Shown: piece by piece, positions 19,825 to 29,339 of the stretch
Position numbering within the stretch: the stretch's first letter is position 1
Layout of the letters: each line of letters opens with the position of its first letter
Assembly: GCA_963714875.1 (NCBI GenBank)
Contig: CAVQQI010000006.1
Span: 1-64,000 of the forward strand
DNA from: JBAOHV01 sp963714875
GTDB lineage: Bacteria; Actinomycetota; Acidimicrobiia; Acidimicrobiales; Microtrichaceae
Reading direction: 5' to 3'
Length of the DNA stretch: 64,000 nt
The notes under the pieces: generated by a model
Told to the model about the DNA's origin: nothing
Seen by the model: only the letters and a program-made list of their open reading frames with translations
The model's database searches: none
Made by a program: the position numbers and the translations under genes

Positions 19825-20739
19825 ATGGGGCTGTATCCGAGGGGACTGCGTTCGAAGGTCCGTCGGGCATCCCCGCGCAACCTGGTCCGCAGCGCACAGG
19901 CGGTGGCGGATCCGGACACCCTGCTCGTCGACTGGGTGAACCGAGGTCCGGTGAAGGACAACTGGGGAGATGCCATCGCCCCGCTGCTCGTGGAGCTGCT
20001 GTCGGGGAAGCGAGTCGTCAACTGCCGCGACGTGGTGACCACCGGGAATCGGGAGGTCTACACCACGATCGGCAGCATGCTCGGGACGGTGACGTCGCGG
20101 AACGTCGTCGTCTGGGGTTCCGGGTTCGTCGACTCGTCGCACCACATGCAGGTGCAGCCCCGGAAGATCTGCGCCGTTCGGGGGCCGCTCACCCTGCAGC
20201 GGCTGCGCGAGGACGGCGTCGACTGTCCCGACGTGGTCGGGGATCCGGCGTTGCTGTACCCGATGTTCTACCGACCGGACGTCCCCAAGCGGTACCGACT
20301 GGGGATCATCCCGCACTTCCGGGACTTCGAACTCCCGGCAGCCCAGCGTCTGGGCCGCGCTGACGACGTGCTCGTGATCGACCTGATGGCCGGGATCCGT
20401 GAGGTCGCCGACCAGATCAATGCCTGTGAGGCGATCGCGTCGAGCTCGCTGCACGGCCTGGTTGCCGGCGACGGGTACGGGATCCCTTCCATCTGGATCC
20501 GCTTCTCGGACCGCCCCTACGGCGACGGCTTCAAGTTCCGTGACTACCTGGCGTCCGTCGGGCGCCAGGACGAGCCGGAGCCGCTGATGGTCACCGGGTC
20601 CACGACGCTCGACCAGGTCATGTCCCGGTTCACCGACTACGAGCTCGACATCGACCTGGACGCGTTCCTGCAGGCCTGCCCGTTCCTGGATCAGGACGCG
20701 CTCCGCCGCAACCGGGTCGCCGAGCGACCCGTCGGCTGA
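19825..20739 (+). CDS. Polysaccharide pyruvyl transferase
   Basis: This intact 304-residue protein of the CsaB/WcaK type moves pyruvate from phosphoenolpyruvate to a sugar as a ketal. It shows the family layout: NWGDAIAPLLVELLSGK near residue 44, VVWGSGFV, CAVRGPLTLQRL (the RGP block), VVGDPALLYP (the DPA block) and ACEAIASSSLHGLV near the C-terminus, the SSxLHG signature. GAGGAG lies about 8 bases before the ATG. It lies downstream of the beta-helix gene, separated by a strong hairpin, and so is probably transcribed separately. Pyruvylated, acidic polymer is the implied product. Confidence 0.88.
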   Translation: MGLYPRGLRSKVRRASPRNLVRSAQAVADPDTLLVDWVNRGPVKDNWGDAIAPLLVELLSGKRVVNCRDVVTTGNREVYTTIGSMLGTVTSRNVVVWGSGFVDSSHHMQVQPRKICAVRGPLTLQRLREDGVDCPDVVGDPALLYPMFYRPDVPKRYRLGIIPHFRDFELPAAQRLGRADDVLVIDLMAGIREVADQINACEAIASSSLHGLVAGDGYGIPSIWIRFSDRPYGDGFKFRDYLASVGRQDEPEPLMVTGSTTLDQVMSRFTDYELDIDLDAFLQACPFLDQDALRRNRVAERPVG

Positions 20740-21350
20740 GCCTCGAGCTGCGCGAGCCTGGCTGGCGCGGGACCCCTCGTTCGGAGCGGGCTGAGGTGGT
20801 GGCGTGGGAACGATCGACGAGTTCCTAGTGGCCCTTGGTCATCCGTCGTCGTGGATCGAGGGCAGTTGTCCCTGGCCCGGCCGCCGGGGTGGTCCGCGAC
20901 GCCTCGGCCAGGCGCGGATCCACCCCTGGCCGAACAGCGCATCAAGGTCATCGCCGCCCGGCGCCGAGGTGCAGGTCGTGGGGATGGTTCGCGGGCACGG
21001 TCGCAGGGCCGTGTTCCTGACCCAAGGGTTCGGTCACGTCGTGGCCATCGACCTGGTTCCCTGCCGCATCGGACGATTCCATGCTGCATGGACGGAGTGC
21101 TGAGACCGCTGCAGCCGTCGTGGCGGCGGACATGCTGGCATGCTCACGGGCGGCACCTCGCTCGTGAGCGTCCGCAGATCGCACGGACCGCATCGCCCGT
21201 GCGCTGTGGGAGGTGGGGCTGCCCGACCGAGCGTGCACGGGCGTGACCCGACCGTCGACGCTGACCGGTCGAACAGTGCCGCGGCTGGTCGGCTCGTCGC
21301 ACGCGGATCTCCGGAGGTCAGCGGCTGCGCGGGTCGATCGGTCGCCGGCC
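20740..21350. other. Unassigned region, possibly gene remnant
   Basis: No frame gives a convincing protein over these 611 bases. A + strand frame starting GTG at 20804 (99 codons) begins MGTIDEFLVALGHPSSWIEG but resembles nothing I recognise. Stretches such as CPWPG followed by PPGW weakly recall an HNH/DUF222 endonuclease tail, which is too little to name it. A 7-bp hairpin (GCTCACG at 21142-21148, CGTGAGC at 21163-21169) lies beyond the end of the leftward RCC1 gene and might terminate it. Confidence 0.3.
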
Positions 21351-23595
21351 TCAGAGACCCGTGACAGTGGTCGGGAAGTGCACGGCGAATCGTTCGTCGT
21401 GCCGTTGCCGACCTGGCCGCTGAGCGTTGGCGCCCCAGCACTTGACGGAGCCGTCCGTCGCCATGGCGCAGGTGTGGCCCACGCCGGCGCTCAGCGAGAT
21501 CTGGCCGCTTCCGAGGCCGACCGCGTCGGCCGGCGTCGTCACGTTGTTGGTGGTCGGCTGGTTGATGCCCAGCTGGCCCTTCCTGGTTGAGGCCCCAGCA
21601 CTTCACGCCGCCGGCGGCGCTCAACGAGCAGGAGTGGGTGCCGCCCGCAGCGACGCGGCTGATGCCCGGTCAGACCCGTGACCGTCACCGGCAGGTTGCT
21701 GCTCGTCGTCGGTCCCGTTGCCGAGCTGACCGCCGTTGTTGAGATCCGAAGCACTTGACGCCGGTGACCTGCACGACGCAGGTGTGCGCGCCGCCGCCGA
21801 CCACGGCGGTGGTGCCGAGCGGCCAGCCCGGTCGGCTGGACCGCAGAGAGGTTGCGGGCGGCGTTGGCCGCCGTTGCCGATCTGGCCCTCGCGTGCCGCG
21901 GCCCCAGCAGCTCGGTGGAGCTGTCGTCGAGCGTGGCACAGGTGTGACGGTAGCCGGCGGAGATCTCGACAGCGACTGCGCCGACGGGCAGCCCTTGGAC
22001 GTCGAGCGGCACGGCGGAGTCGGCCGATCAGCGTTCCGTTGCCGAGCTGGCCCGAGCTGGCCCAGCCCCAGCACTTGATGCCGCCCGCAGCGAGTCCGGC
22101 GCAGGTGTGGTTGTCGCCGGCTCCGATGGTGGTGACGCCGGATCCGAGCCCGACCACGTCGACGGGGGCGTTGCGCTGGATGGTGGTGCCGTCGCCGACC
22201 TGGCCGTCGGCGTTGTTGCCCCAGCACTTGACGCCTCCGCCGGAGGTGAGCGCACACGTCTGGTTGTCGCCGGCCGCGATCGAGACGATGTCGGCGGGAA
22301 GCCCGGTGACGGTGACCGGGGTCAGCGACGAGGTCGTGTCGCCCGTCCCGAGCTGGCCGGTGGAGTTGTCGCCCCAGCAGCGGACGACGCCGTCGGCCCT
22401 CAGCGCACAGGTGTGGTTGTTGCCTGCTGCGAGCTGCGGCACGACCGTCGGCGCAACGCAGTCCGCCAGACTCGTCGCCCCCGTGCCATCGGTGGTCGTC
22501 CCAGGAGGACAGGCGGTCGCGGAGGTGGCTCCGGTCTGGTCGACGTAGAACCCGACCGGGGCCAGCTGGCAGGACGTCTGGCCCTGCTGGTCCTGGAAGG
22601 TCCCCGGTTCGCACGGGGTCGCGCTGGTGGCACCCACAGCGTCGACGAAGGTCCCTGCCGGTGCTGGTACACAGGGCTCGTTGCCGGTCGTGGCGTTGAA
22701 GAAGCCCGGGGGGCACGGCTGCTGCGGCCGGACTGTCGTCGTCGAGGATCGTCATGGTCCCCGTCATGTTCAGCTCCTCGACCGGGGCGCCGCCCGTCAC
22801 GCTGACGTTCAGCTGGAAGTCGCGCGCCCCGTCGACCGTGGCGTTCGAGTCGATCAGCACGTCGATGGTCTTCGAGATCTGCCCCGGGGCGAAGTTCACC
22901 GTGCCCGGGAACTTCGGCTTGTAGTCGCCGGGGCCGACGGCCGACCCGTCCTGGGTGTCGTACGCGACGGTGACGTTGGAGCCCGGGGCGCGCGACAGGT
23001 GGATCAGGAACTGGGCGCGGCGTTGGCCGGCGTCGCCCTCGTACACGGCGCCGCTCGAGACGTTGATCGCCGGGTTGGTGCCCGACACGCCGTCGGCGTC
23101 GACGATCGTCGCGGTCCCGGTGTCGTCGCCGATCGACGGCGCCGCCACCGCTGACGGACTGGATCACGACCGAGAACGTCTCGTCGGGCTCGACCTCGTC
23201 GTCGATGTTGATCGGGATGTTGATCGAGGTCTGCAGCGCGCCGGCGGGAATGGTGACGGACCGCGTCCCCCCGTAGACGGGGTCCGGCGGCCAGATTCCT
23301 CGGCGCTGGTAGTCACCGAAGATGAGCCGGATGCGTCGCGGTCCTCCGGCGGGATGTAGATCGCCGTGTCGTTGACCGTGTAGTAGTTGACGACGACCGG
23401 CTCGGTCGACGTCTGCGAGAGGGTGACCGGCATGAAGATCGAACCGATGACGTCGTCCCGCTCCAGACCGACCTGATCACCGATCGAGACGGTCAGCCCC
23501 TCGGCGGCGGAGGTCGACCGCCCCGACACCAGTCCGACGGCGAGCAGCGCCGTCAGCGACGCGATCACGCCGATCTTCAGTCGGTTGGCCCTCAT
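21351..23595 (-). CDS. Secreted Calx-beta / RCC1-repeat surface protein (heavily frameshifted)
   Basis: When restored this is a protein of roughly 740 residues. It has a signal peptide (IGVIASLTALLAVGLVSG, then STSAAEG), two Calx-beta domains (VYEGDAGQRRAQF, DGSAVGPGDY, SVTGGAPVEELNM), a cysteine-rich TNFR/ephrin-receptor-like stretch (PCEPGTFQDQQGQTSC, ACPPGTTTDGTGATS), then about eight RCC1/BNR-like repeats of the pattern AAGxNHTCAL-x7-CWGxNxxGQLG. GAGGGGG precedes the ATG. Nine or so single-base shifts break it. RCC1 propellers usually bind proteins. The repeats are almost identical in DNA to those of the next gene. Confidence 0.78.
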
Positions 23596-23700
23596 GCGCT
23601 GGATCCCCCTCGGGCCGGAGCGGCCCAGATCATGTCTCGCCTGCTGGATGGCCCGTCCTGGATCGAGCGCCCGAGACGGCGGCCCGGCCGACCTCGTCGG

Positions 23701-25056
23701 TCAGAGTCCGGCCACGTTGACGGGGGTGAAGGAGCGGGTGGTGTTGCCGTTCCCGAGCTGGCCGCTGGCGTTGGCGCCCCAGCACTTGACGGAGCCGTTG
23801 GACGCCATCGAGCAGGCGTGCTGCACGCCGGCGCTGACGAATGCCTGACCGCTGCCGAGTCCGCTGACCGCCAGTGGCGTGGACGAGTTGTTGACGGTGT
23901 CGTCGTTGATGCCGAGCTCGCCCTCCTGGTTGAGCCCCCAGCACTTGACGGCGCCAGCGGTGCTGAGCGAGCAGGAGTGGCTGCCGCCGGCTGCGACGCG
24001 GCTGATCCCGGTCAGCCCGGTGACCGTGACCGGCACGTTGGAGCTGCGTGGTCGAGCCGTTGCCGAGCTGGCCGCCGTTGTTGAGACCGATGCACTTCAC
24101 CGCACCGCGACTGGACGACGCACGTGTGGGTGCCGCCGCCGACGACAGCCGTGGTACCGCTGGCCAGGCCGGTGGGCTGGATGGCGGAGAGGACCCGTGG
24201 CCTCGTTGGCGCCGTTGCCGAGCTGGCCTTCGGTGTTGCGGCCCCAGCACCGGGTGGAGCCGTTGGTCAGGGTGGCGCAGGTGTGGCGGTAGCCGGCGGA
24301 GATCTCGACCGCGACCGCGCCGGCGGGCAACCCTTGGACGTCGAGGGGCACGGCGGAGTTGCCGATCAGCGTTCCGTTGCCGAGCTGGCCCGAGCTGGCC
24401 CAGCCCCAGCACTTGATGCCGCCCGCAGCGAGGCCGGCGCAGGTGTGGTTGTCGCCGGCGCCGATCGTGGTCGACTCCGGAGCTGAGTCCGATGACGTCG
24501 ACGGGGGCGTTGCGTTGGGTGGTGGTGCCGTCGCCGAGTTGGCCGTTGGCGTTGTTGCCCCAGCACTTCACGCCGCCCGCCGCGGTCAGCGCGCAGGTCT
24601 GGTTGTCGCCCGCTGCGATCGACACGATCGCCGGCAGGGAGTCCGGTGACGGTGACCGGCGTGAGCGATGCGGTCGTGGTGCCGTTGCCCAGCTGGCCGT
24701 TGGTAGTTGTCGCCCCAGCACCGCACGACGCCGGTCGACTTCAGCGCACAGGTGTGGTTGTTCCCCGCAGCCAGTCGGGCGCCGGCGGCGGGACCCGGAG
24801 GAACCACGGTGGTCGTGGTGGTGGACGTCGTGCTGGTCGTCGACGTGGTCGAGGTCGTGGTGGTCGACGTCGTGCTCGTGGTCGACGTGGTCGAGGTCGA
24901 CGTGGTGCTCGTCGTCGAGGTCGAACTCGTCGGAGTCGTGGTGGTCGTCGGTCCTCCGGGCATCGTCGGGGTGCACGCGGCGATGACCATCAGGCCCACC
25001 GTCGCGATCGTCATCCCCAGTCCGGCTCGTGCCCGGTTGCTTCGCTTCGTGCTCAC
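23701..25056 (-). CDS. RCC1-repeat lipoprotein with Thr/Ser linker (frameshifted)
   Basis: This is a lipoprotein with a lipobox ending VIAAC (about residue 28). A 50-residue Thr/Ser linker (TSTTSTT repeats) follows, then about seven RCC1-type repeats such as LAAGNNHTCALKSTGVVRCWG and VAAGGSHSCSLSTAGAVKCWG, each with two cysteines. It ends TRSFTPVNVAGL. Six shifts (between about 24710 and 24040) break the frame. GGAGGGG precedes the GTG at 25056. It would be a propeller held off the membrane on a flexible stalk. It is a tandem paralogue of the preceding gene, with stretches of about 100 bases nearly identical. Confidence 0.78.
24806..24945. repeat. Low-complexity GTCGTGGTCGAC-type tract
   Basis: About 140 bases of imperfect 9-18 base repeats of ACGTCGTGG/TCGTCGAGG encode the Thr/Ser stalk of the RCC1 lipoprotein. 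Such tracts expand and contract easily. Confidence 0.75.
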
Positions 25057-25100
25057 GCTCGCCCCTCCAGTTGGCCGTCGACACCCCCGACAGCACCGTC

Positions 25101-25106
25101 ACACTA
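25101..25106 (-). promoter_or_regulatory. -10 box TAGTGT of the RCC1 lipoprotein gene
   Basis: TAGTGT on the minus strand lies 44 bases before the GTG at 25056. Unlike the leaderless genes, this gene also has a clear GGAGGGG ribosome binding site. Confidence 0.4.
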
Positions 25107-25273
25107 CGAAGCACGTTCGGAGATGTCGAGGGCACAAGGTGGCATTGCCCATCACGCTTCCCCGATCCACAGCGGCCGATGCCGACCGGCGCTCCGTCGG
25201 TCGCGGTGCGGTCGGTCGCGGCTCGCCCGCAGCGAAGTCGGGCGAACTGGTTTCCTCCGGGGTCGACTTTCGT

Positions 25274-25279
25274 TACGGT
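25274..25279 (+). promoter_or_regulatory. Leaderless -10 box TACGGT
   Basis: TACGGT lies 8 bases before the GTG at 25288 of the aminotransferase gene, which has no ribosome binding site. Confidence 0.6.
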
Positions 25280-25287
25280 GGTGCGTC

Positions 25288-26395
25288 GTGGGGCGCATAT
25301 ATCTATCGCCACCCGACATGGGTGGGAACGAGCGGGACCTCCTGCTCGACGCGTTCGATTCCAACTGGATCGCGCCACTCGGTCCGCACGTGGACGCCTT
25401 CGAGCGCGAGATGTGCGAGTTCACCGGGGCCGAGGATGCCGCCGCGCTGTCGAGCGGGACCGCAGCGCTGCAACTCGCGCTGCTCCTGCTCGGCGTCCAG
25501 CCGGGCGACGAGGTCATCGTGCCGACGCTCACGTTCGTGGCGCCGGCCAACGCCGCCCGGTACGTCGGGGCGAAGGTCCGGTTCGTCGACGTCGAGACCG
25601 AGACGTGGAACATGGATCCCGACCTGCTCGAGGTGGCGCTGTCGAGCGGACCGCCGCCGGCCGCGGTCGTGGTGGTCGACATCTACGGGCAGATGGCCCA
25701 GCTCGATCGTCTGGCCGAGGTCTGTCGACGTCACGGCGTGCCGATGATCGAGGACGCCGCCGAAGCGCTCGGTGCCACCTGGAAGGGCGCGGCTGCAGGC
25801 ACCTGCGGGCAGCTCGGCGTGTTCTCGTTCAACGGCAACAAGATCCTCACGACCAGCGGCGGCGGCATGCTCGTCGGGTCGCGGGAGCAGATGGAGCGCG
25901 CTCGGTACCTGGCGTCCCAGGCACGAGGGCCGTACCTGCACTACGAGCACGCCGAGGTCGGCTTCAACTACCGGCTCTCCAACCTGCTCGCCGCGGTCGG
26001 ACGGGGCCAGCTCCAGGGATTGTCCGACCGCATCGAGCGGCTCCACCGGATCAACCAGGTGTACCGCCGTGAGCTCGCCGACCTGCCCGGGGTGTCGTTC
26101 ATGCCGTGGGACGAACGTGGGCGACCGAACGGCTGGCTCACCGTGGTGACGCTCGACCCCGAGGCGACGACCCCGATCGAGCTGTGCAAGGAGCTCGAGG
26201 TGCACGACATCGAGGCCCGACCGGCGTGGAAGCCGATGCACCTGCAGCCGGTCTTCGCCGACGCCCCGTGCGTCGGCGGCGCAGGTCGCCGAGGAGCTGT
26301 TCACCCGAGGTGTCTGTCTGCCGAGCGGGTCCGCGATGTCCGAGTCGGACCTCGATCGCGTCGTCACCGCGGTGCGCGGGGCGTTGGATGCCTGA
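25288..26395 (+). CDS. DegT/DnrJ-type sugar aminotransferase, PglE-like (one frameshift)
   Basis: This is a PLP-dependent aminotransferase of the PglE/LegC group. It starts GRIYLSPPDMGGNERDLL and carries ALSSGTAALQLALLLLG, VPTLTFVAPANAARYVGA, EDAAEALGATWKG and FSFNGNKILTTSGGG with the cofactor lysine. A shift near 26280 is needed to reach the proper end, RGVCLPSGSAMSESDLDRVV. Full length is about 368 residues. It overlaps the following glycosyltransferase. With the PglC-like and PglD-like genes it would complete most of a UDP-N,N'-diacetylbacillosamine-like pathway, apart from the 4,6-dehydratase. Confidence 0.87.
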
Positions 26396-27519
26396 CGACG
26401 CTGCGGCGTCACGTGTGAGGGTGCTGTGGTTGGCCAAGGGCCTGGGCCCTGGCGGCATGGAGCAGTTGCTGGTCAACCACGCCGCGGTCGGTGACCGGGA
26501 GCACATCGACTACCTCGCGGCCTACGTCGTGCAACGGCCGAACTCGATCGTGCCGCGTCTCGAGGCGCAGGGAGTGCAGTGCCACCACCTGGGTGGTGCA
26601 GATCCTCGGGACCCGCGCTGGGTCCGGCGCCTGCTCGCGCTGATCCGCCGCGAGCGGATCGACGTGGTGCACGTGCACTCTCCGTTTCCCGCTGCGCTCG
26701 CCCGACCGGCGATCCGTGCGATGCGGCATCGGCCCGGGCTCGTCTACACCGAGCACAACAGCGCTGACTGCTACGGCACCGCGACCAGGTGGTCGAACCT
26801 GCTGACCTATCCGCTCGACGACGCCAGGTTCGCCGTGTCGGCGGCTGCGCGAGACGCCACGCCACGGGTGCTCCAGCGACACACCGAGGTGCGTGGTCCA
26901 CGGGGTCGATGTCGAGGGAATCGCCCAGCAGCGTGTGCACCGCGACGACTCCCGCGCCGAGCTCGGCGTCGACGACGACCCTCTCATCGGGATCGTGGCC
27001 AATCTCCGAGCTGCGAAGGCCTATCCGAACATGCTGCGGGCCGCAGCGCTGGTGCTGGAGCGCTGTCCCCGGGCGCGCTTCGTGAGCCTCGGCCACGGAC
27101 CGCTCGAGGCCGAGCTGTGCGCGCTGCGCGACGAGCTCGGCCTGGGTGATCGCTTCCGTTTCATGGGCCATGTGCCCGACGCCCCCGGCTCATGGCGGCG
27201 TTCGACGTCATGGCGCTGTCCTCGGATGTCGAGGGGTTGCCGGTGTCGGTCATGGAGGCGAAGGCCCTGGCGCTGCCGGTGGTCGCGACCAGGGTCGGTG
27301 GACTGCCCGAGATGGTCGTCGACGGCGTCGACGGGTTGTTGGTGGCGCCCGGGGACCCGGCGTCGCTGGCCGAGGCCCTCCTGCGGGTCGTCGATGACGA
27401 TGCGCTGCGTCGCAGCCTGGCCGGGGCCAGTGGGGCCAGCGCGCGTTGCGTTCGACGCCGCGGCGGCGGTCCGCCGTGCCGACCAGCTCTACGTCGAGCT
27501 CGCCGGGACCCGTCGCTGA
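26388..27519 (+). CDS. Glycosyltransferase family 4, PglA/PglJ-like (frameshifted)
   Basis: This is a GT-B glycosyltransferase. It has RVLWLAKGLGPGGMEQLLVNH at the N-terminus (read in two pieces), VVHVHSPFPAALARP, VYTEHNS, then after a shift near 26890 GVDVEGIA and LIGIVANLRAAKAYPNMLRAA, and after 27187 LSSDVEGLPVSVMEAKALALPVVAT, the EX7E motif. A last shift near 27445 leads to DQLYVELAGTRR. The ATG overlaps the aminotransferase stop (8 bases), so it should act on the same amino sugar pathway. Its 3' end overlaps the convergent glycosyltransferase by 31 bases. Confidence 0.85.
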
Positions 27520-28565
27520 GCCACCTCGTCCAGCAGGGTCGCCCAGCGTGCGGCGACCTGCGGCATCGTGAAGCGCTGCAGGCAGCGCTCCCTGGCGGCG
27601 CTGCCGAGTTCGTCGCCGCTGCGGATCGCACGTGCGATGGCGTCGCACAGCTCCTCCGGGGAGGTGCCGTCGACGAGGACCCCGGTGATGCCGTCGTCGA
27701 TGACGTCGGGGAGCCCACCGACCCGGGTGGCGACGACGGGGCGCCCGCTGAGCCCCGCCTCGATGGCGACCGCGGGAATGCCCTCGGTGCGGCTCGGCAT
27801 GACGACCGCTCGGACCGCGGCGAGCACGACGCCGGGATCCTCGACGACCCCGAGGAAGCGCACCCGGTCAGTTGCTCGCGTTGCAGCCCGATCGGCGGCC
27901 TCGTCACGCTGTGGGCCGTCGCCGGCCACGACCAGGCCGAGTGCCGGGTCGGCTGCGACGGCGTCGATCGCCGCCAGGATGCCCTTCTCCTCGGACAGCG
28001 CTCCGATGAAGCCGATCCACGTCAGCTGTTCGTCCAGCCCGAGGGTGACCCGAGCTGCAGCGCTGTCGCTGCGGGTTGCAGCGGCCGTGTCCGGCACGCC
28101 GTTGGGGATGGTGACCACGCGAGCGGGATCCAATCGATACGCGTCGATCAGGTGGCGTCGGGCCTCGGGGTACAGCGCAGACACCGCAGCGGCCGCACGC
28201 AGCGGTGCGCCGATGCGCAGGGACGCACCGCGGACCGATCCCCAGGTCGAGGGGTCGCCGATGTTGCGGTACACGAAGGGTCGTTGAGCACAGCGTGACG
28301 CCGCTGCACCGTGCAGCAGGGCCGAGGAACCGTGCGCGACCAGCACGTCGGCACCTCGCAGCGTGGACACGAGCCGCCGGAAGCCGCGAGCGTCCCAGCG
28401 GCGGGTGCCGAGCGCGATCGCGTCGACACGGTGGGGGCCCGAGCCCTCGGTGACCGCGACCAGTCGGTGGTCGGGCGCCCCGCCCAGTTCGTCGACGAGT
28501 TGTGATGCGAACACCTGTGCGCCCCGCCGGTCCCTGGAGGAGATGAGATGCAGGACGCGAGGCAT
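27489..28565 (-). CDS. Glycosyltransferase family 4
   Basis: This intact 358-residue GT-B enzyme has PRVLHLISSRDRRGAQVFASQLV (donor loop, read in parts), VLVAHGSSALLHG, RVVTIPNGV, WIGFIGALSEEKGILAAIDA and the EX7E signature SRTEGIPAVAIEAGLSGRPVVAT. It probably adds a sugar to the lipid-linked unit. The ATG overlaps the TGA of the upstream DUF2510 gene (TGATG), so expression of the two is coupled. It faces the preceding + strand glycosyltransferase gene with overlapping 3' ends. Confidence 0.9.
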   Translation of the reverse strand: MPRVLHLISSRDRRGAQVFASQLVDELGGAPDHRLVAVTEGSGPHRVDAIALGTRRWDARGFRRLVSTLRGADVLVAHGSSALLHGAAASRCAQRPFVYRNIGDPSTWGSVRGASLRIGAPLRAAAAVSALYPEARRHLIDAYRLDPARVVTIPNGVPDTAAATRSDSAAARVTLGLDEQLTWIGFIGALSEEKGILAAIDAVAADPALGLVVAGDGPQRDEAADRAATRATDRVRFLGVVEDPGVVLAAVRAVVMPSRTEGIPAVAIEAGLSGRPVVATRVGGLPDVIDDGITGVLVDGTSPEELCDAIARAIRSGDELGSAARERCLQRFTMPQVAARWATLLDEVAQRRVPASST

Positions 28566-29339
28566 CAGGTCAGGAACGCGTCGCAGCCCAGCAGGGGCTC
28601 GGTCGCCGGGGGGATGCCGAGACCGGCGCACGGCTCGGCGCTGCCGATCAGCACCAGTGTCCACGCAGCGCCCTCCCGGCGGAACAGCGCCAGCGCGGAA
28701 TCGGTGTCGGCCGCGGCCACCACGGCGCTCGACCAGTCGCCGGCGCAGCGCACCTCGGCGATCGCAAGGCTGTCGGCGAACGAGGCGAGGGGAGGGTGGG
28801 CCCGCAGGAGCCCGAGCAACTCCTCGCCGTTGGCGGTGCACGGCGCCGTCGCCTCGGTTTCTGTCGGCGGGGTCCGCCTTCGTCGGTGGCGTCGGCCGGC
28901 GGTTCGGGGATCGAACCGGCGCGTCGGGGCCGGCCGGTACCTCGGTCGACCCCTCGGATGCGGAGTCCAGCGGAAGAGCTGGATCCTCCTGACGCCGCGG
29001 AAGTCGGGTCGGGTGTCGCTGCATCCGGCGCCCCGGAACCATCGGGCCACAACAGCGCCGCGGCGCCCAGAGCGATCACCACCGCCAGTGCGAGTCCTCC
29101 GGCGATGAGCCTTCTCCGTGCCGGCGGCCTGGCCGAGCTGCCGTCCCGGTGGTCCCGGTGGGGTGGCCGAGGGGCGTGCCGGGGGAGGAGGCTCGCGACG
29201 CCGCCGCGCCGCCGGCCGAGGCAGCGATGCCACTCCATCGCTCGCCGTCCCAGTAGCGGCGTCGTCCTGTTCCGTCCGGATCCGGGTACCAGCCCGCATC
29301 CCCGGTGCCGTCGGGCGGTGATCCCTCGGAACTGCTCAC
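28565..29339 (-). CDS. DUF2510-domain membrane-anchored protein (frameshifted)
   Basis: The N-terminus carries a DUF2510 module, AGWYPDPDGTGRRRYWDGERW, a short domain found almost only in actinobacteria and usually cytosolic beside a membrane helix. After a shift the frame shows RRLIAGGLALAVVIALGAAA, a single transmembrane helix, then a Pro/Ser-rich linker and, after another shift near 28870, an extracytosolic domain of about 80 residues with three cysteines (APCTANG, EVRCAGDW, LLGCDAF). The function is unknown. It overlaps the glycosyltransferase downstream. GTG 29339 is the better start; a TTG lies one codon before. Confidence 0.7.

Noticed and set aside
20804..21103. A 99-codon plus-strand frame starting MGTIDEFLVALGH
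   Set aside because: There is no recognisable domain, and composition after the first 25 residues looks non-coding; it is left inside the unassigned region.
24806..24945. Short regular repeats resembling a CRISPR array
   Set aside because: The units are 9-18 bases without spacers and translate to a Thr/Ser linker of a lipoprotein.
1..29339. Mobile element or genomic-island borders around the polysaccharide locus
   Set aside because: No integrase, transposase, tRNA-end duplication or flanking direct repeat was seen; the left border is outside the window.
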